Part shown: one piece after another, positions 61,618 through 64,000 of the stretch
How the letters are laid out: each line of letters begins with the position of its first letter
Position numbering within the stretch: the first letter of the stretch is position 1
Source of the DNA: G963674835 sp963674835
GTDB taxonomy: Bacteria; Planctomycetota; Planctomycetia; Pirellulales; Thermoguttaceae
Assembly (NCBI GenBank): GCA_963674835.2
Contig: CAXXKC010000003.1
Location: 3,100,001 to 3,164,000, forward strand
Reading direction: 5' to 3'
DNA length: 64,000 nt
Position numbers and translations under genes: made by a program
Notes under the pieces: model-generated
Database searches by the model: none
The model's input: the letters and a program-made list of their open reading frames with translations, nothing else
What the model was told of the DNA's origin: nothing

Positions 61618-63477
61618 ATGTCCGACAAACCGACGTTCCAACAGGCTCTCCACGAAGGCATCCTCGTTTTCGACGGCGCGATGGGTACGGAAATCTACCG
61701 GCACCACATCTTCACCAATCGCTGCTTCGACGAACTCTGCCTCTCCGAACCCAAGCTCATTCGCCGTATCCACAGCGACTACTGCGACGCCGCGGCCGAC
61801 GTCCTCACCACGAACACCTTCGGCGCCAACCGTGTGGCCCTCGCCCGGTTCGGCCTCGCCGAGCGGCTCTCCGACATCGTCCAAGCCGGCGCTCGCCTCG
61901 CCCGCGAGGTGGCCGACGACGCCGGTCGGCCGGTCTGGGTCGCCGGCTCCATCGGCCCCCTGCCGCCCCAACCCCAGTACGAAGACCAGATCCAAGCTAT
62001 GATCCTCGAACAGGTCGATGCCCTTGTCCATGGCGGCGCCGATTTGATCTGCTTCGAAACGCAACCTACGCGCACCGCCCTCGAAACCTGCGCCCAAGCC
62101 ATGGGCCAACGGCCCGACGTCCCTTTCGCCATCTCCTTCGCCCTGGTCACTCGCGGCGAAACGATCTCCGGCGAGTCCATCCAACGTATGCTTGCCCCGC
62201 TCCCCGACGGCTGCGCCCAGCCGATCGCCTGGGGAATGAACTGCGGTAGCGGTCCCGATGGCTTGCTCACCGCCGTCGAACAGGCAGTCCATCTCACAAC
62301 GCTCCCCTTGATCGTCCAACCCAACGCCGGCATTCCCAAAGAAGTCGACAACCGAAACATCTACTTCTGCTCGCCCGAATATCTCACTTCCTACGCGCTA
62401 AAGTACGTCGATCTCGGTGCCGGTGCCGTCGGCGGATGCTGCGGAATCACCCCCGAACACATCGCCGTGCTCGCCAAGGCCGTCAAACCGCTCGCGCGCT
62501 CTCGTGTCAAACACACGGCGGTCACCGCCCCCGCAGAATCCGCCGAGCAGCAAGAGCCAGTCCCGATTGCCCAGCGATCCCGGTTGGCCCAGCGACTAAC
62601 CAGTCACCAATGGTGTACCAGCGTCGAACTCTTGCCGCCGAGAGGATGGGATCTCGGCCCCATGATCGGCAAATCGGCCACCCTCCACCAGCACGGCGTC
62701 GACGCCATCAACATCCCCGACGGCCCGCGAGCCAGCTCCCGCATCTCCTCGCTCGTCGCCGCCGAAAAGGTCCAGGAAAAGGCCGGCATCGAAGTCATCC
62801 TCCATTTCTGCTGCCGCGATCGCAACCTCATCGGCATGCAAGCCGACCTGCTCGCCTGTGCCGCCTGCGGTATCCACAACATCCTCTTCGTCACCGGCGA
62901 CCCGCCCAAGCTCGGCAATTATCCCCATGCCACCGGCGTCTTCGACACCGACTCCATCGGCATGGCGGCCGTCCAAAAACGCCTCAACGCCGGAATCGAT
63001 CTCGGTGGTCAGGCCATCCAGCCGCAAACCGCCGCCTTCATCGGCGTCGGCCTCGATCCCACGGCCCTCGACCGCCGCCGCGAGCTGGACCGCTTCCGCC
63101 AGAAGGTCGATGCCGGCGCCGAATTCGCCATCACCCAGCCGGTCTTCGACGTCGATGCCCTCCTCCGACTCCTCGACGACGTCCAGCCGCTGGGCATCCC
63201 CATCCTCGCCGGCATCTGGCCCTTGGCCAGCTACCGAAACGCCCTCTTCCTCCAAAACGAAGTCCCCGGCGTGGTCGTCCCCCAACCCATCATGCAACGC
63301 ATGGCCTCCGTCTCCACTCGCGACGAGCAGACCGCCATGGGCGTCCTCATCGCTCAAGAGTCTGTTCGCCAAGCCCACGACCGCATCGCCGGCATCCAGG
63401 TCAGCGCACCCTTCGGCAAGATCGAAACCGCCCTGGCCGTCATCGAAGGCTGGAAACTCGACGACGCTCCGCCCTAA
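61618..63477 (+). CDS. Bifunctional homocysteine S-methyltransferase / methylenetetrahydrofolate reductase
   Basis: This 619-residue fusion joins two steps of methionine synthesis. Residues ~1-290 are the zinc-dependent homocysteine S-methyltransferase (FDGAMGTEIYRH, MNCGSGPDG with the first Cys, GGCCGITPEH with the other two). Residues ~325-619 are a methylenetetrahydrofolate reductase-like barrel (SVELLPPRGWDL, CRDRNLIGMQADLL, NILFVTGDPPKLG, ITQPVFDVDALL, PILAGIWPLASYRNALFLQNEVPGV). The arrangement is that of B. subtilis YitJ. Start at MSDKPTFQQ. The ORF 5' extension (61555) uses TTG and adds no family sequence. Confidence 0.93.
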   Translation: MSDKPTFQQALHEGILVFDGAMGTEIYRHHIFTNRCFDELCLSEPKLIRRIHSDYCDAAADVLTTNTFGANRVALARFGLAERLSDIVQAGARLAREVADDAGRPVWVAGSIGPLPPQPQYEDQIQAMILEQVDALVHGGADLICFETQPTRTALETCAQAMGQRPDVPFAISFALVTRGETISGESIQRMLAPLPDGCAQPIAWGMNCGSGPDGLLTAVEQAVHLTTLPLIVQPNAGIPKEVDNRNIYFCSPEYLTSYALKYVDLGAGAVGGCCGITPEHIAVLAKAVKPLARSRVKHTAVTAPAESAEQQEPVPIAQRSRLAQRLTSHQWCTSVELLPPRGWDLGPMIGKSATLHQHGVDAINIPDGPRASSRISSLVAAEKVQEKAGIEVILHFCCRDRNLIGMQADLLACAACGIHNILFVTGDPPKLGNYPHATGVFDTDSIGMAAVQKRLNAGIDLGGQAIQPQTAAFIGVGLDPTALDRRRELDRFRQKVDAGAEFAITQPVFDVDALLRLLDDVQPLGIPILAGIWPLASYRNALFLQNEVPGVVVPQPIMQRMASVSTRDEQTAMGVLIAQESVRQAHDRIAGIQVSAPFGKIETALAVIEGWKLDDAPP

Positions 63478-63553
63478 CGCCTCGGTCGCCCGCATATCCC
63501 AACCGTATCAGTCCCTCTACCTCAACCCACACCCATTAGCGAGATTCCACATC

Positions 63554-64000
63554 ATGCATCGCACCGCCCGCTCCTTCCTATTGCTCCTCCTGATCACATG
63601 CACCACGACCGGCCTCTGGCACCGCAGCACGGCAACCGCTGCAGAAGCTCCCTTCCCCGGCACCAAGTCCGATTTCTATGGATATGATCGTTACCAGTTC
63701 ACCCACGACGGCCGCACCTGCTGCGTGGTCACGCCCAAGACGGCCGCGCCGGGCAACCCGTGGATCTGGCGCGCCAGGTTCTTCGGCCACGAGCCCCAAA
63801 CCGACGTCGCCCTCCTCGCCCGAGGTTTCCATGTCGCCTACATGGATGTCGCCGACATGTTCGGTAGCCCCACGGCCGTCGCCCACTGGAACAAGTTCTA
63901 CGACTACCTCACCCACCAGCACGGCTTCGCCGCCAAGCCGGCTCTCGAAGGCATGAGCCGCGGCGGACTCATCATCTTCAATTGGGCGGCCGCCAATCCC
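63554..64000 (+). CDS. Secreted alpha/beta hydrolase, 3'-truncated by window edge
   Basis: The reading frame is open from ATG 63554 to the window end (149 residues seen). A signal peptide (RSFLLLLLITCTTTGLW...ATAAEA) is followed by YDRYQFTHDGRTCCVVTPK, NPWIWRARFFGHEPQTDVALL and GFHVAYMDVADMFG, a phrase of planctomycetal exported esterase-like proteins. GMSRGG in LEGMSRGGLIIFNWA is the nucleophile elbow with Ser. The catalytic Asp and His lie beyond the window. Probably it cleaves esters of a polysaccharide. Confidence 0.82.
   Translation, partial: MHRTARSFLLLLLITCTTTGLWHRSTATAAEAPFPGTKSDFYGYDRYQFTHDGRTCCVVTPKTAAPGNPWIWRARFFGHEPQTDVALLARGFHVAYMDVADMFGSPTAVAHWNKFYDYLTHQHGFAAKPALEGMSRGGLIIFNWAAANP

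Noticed and set aside
1..64000. tRNA, rRNA, CRISPR, transposase, integrase or phage genes
   Set aside because: No cloverleaf with matching T-loop, no rRNA sequence, no regularly spaced repeats, and no recombinase motifs seen in any gene.

Overview
This 64 kb window is GC-rich bacterial chromosome, most likely from the phylum Planctomycetota (Pirellulales-like). The evidence is the gene content: four Tat-exported Gfo/Idh/MocA oxidoreductases, a Tat-exported sugar isomerase, a DUF1559 protein with a pilin-type N-terminus, a DUF4838-like Tat protein, a leucine-rich-repeat membrane protein, an ROK kinase with a Cys-to-His change in its zinc motif, and a short secreted membrane peptide. I found no rRNA, tRNA, CRISPR array, integrase or transposase. 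Coding density is high, with many 4-base ATGA overlaps. Most long ORFs opposite real genes are antisense shadows caused by strong C/G third-position bias.

Layout. 1-1.8 kb: end of a surface-glycan locus (glycosyltransferase and LegB-like sugar-nucleotide dehydratase). 2-20 kb: a carbohydrate/organic-acid catabolic region with a GH42-like hydrolase, Tat oxidoreductases, a DUF1611/enolase-superfamily pair resembling DgcN/DgcA, an acyl-carrier-protein/alpha-oxoamine-synthase fusion, and a sialidase / FAD oxidoreductase / aminotransferase operon. 19.6-26.8 kb: energy and ions (Kup K+ uptake, a proton pyrophosphatase with the Lys of the K+-independent type, and NfnAB-type transhydrogenase). 27-33 kb: MFS transporter, another Tat oxidoreductase, sugar isomerase, DoxX and an rRNA/tRNA methyltransferase. 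33.9-36.5 kb: a tight STAS / secretion-ATPase / RNase HII-like trio. 36.8-42.4 kb: a MacAB-TolC-type efflux locus split into two convergent halves. 42.6-44.3 kb: SufU-SufS. 44.3-46.9 kb: zinc-ribbon peptide, ROK kinase, EamA transporter. 47-51.6 kb: hydBAC, a multimeric NAD(H)-linked [FeFe] hydrogenase. 51.7-64 kb: hypotheticals, DUF1254/DUF1214 protein, chemoreceptor, DUF1559, a homocysteine methyltransferase/methylenetetrahydrofolate reductase fusion, and the start of an alpha/beta hydrolase.

How the genes fit together. Trimeric [FeFe] hydrogenase plus NfnAB implies handling of reduced ferredoxin, NADH and NADPH under anoxic or fermentative conditions, and the pyrophosphatase would recover energy from PPi. 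The exported hydrolases, oxidoreductases and isomerase fit degradation of complex polysaccharide.

The most unusual signals lie between genes. A family of ~91 bp TA-flanked, hairpin-forming elements occurs as four near-full copies and one half copy, and two copies supply the stop codon of the upstream gene. Around the chemoreceptor, reciprocal remnants suggest an old duplication of a convergent DUF1254-DUF1559 pair in which each copy lost a different gene. The HydB subunit carries two N-terminal thioredoxin-like ferredoxin segments, the first of which appears to lack one cluster cysteine.
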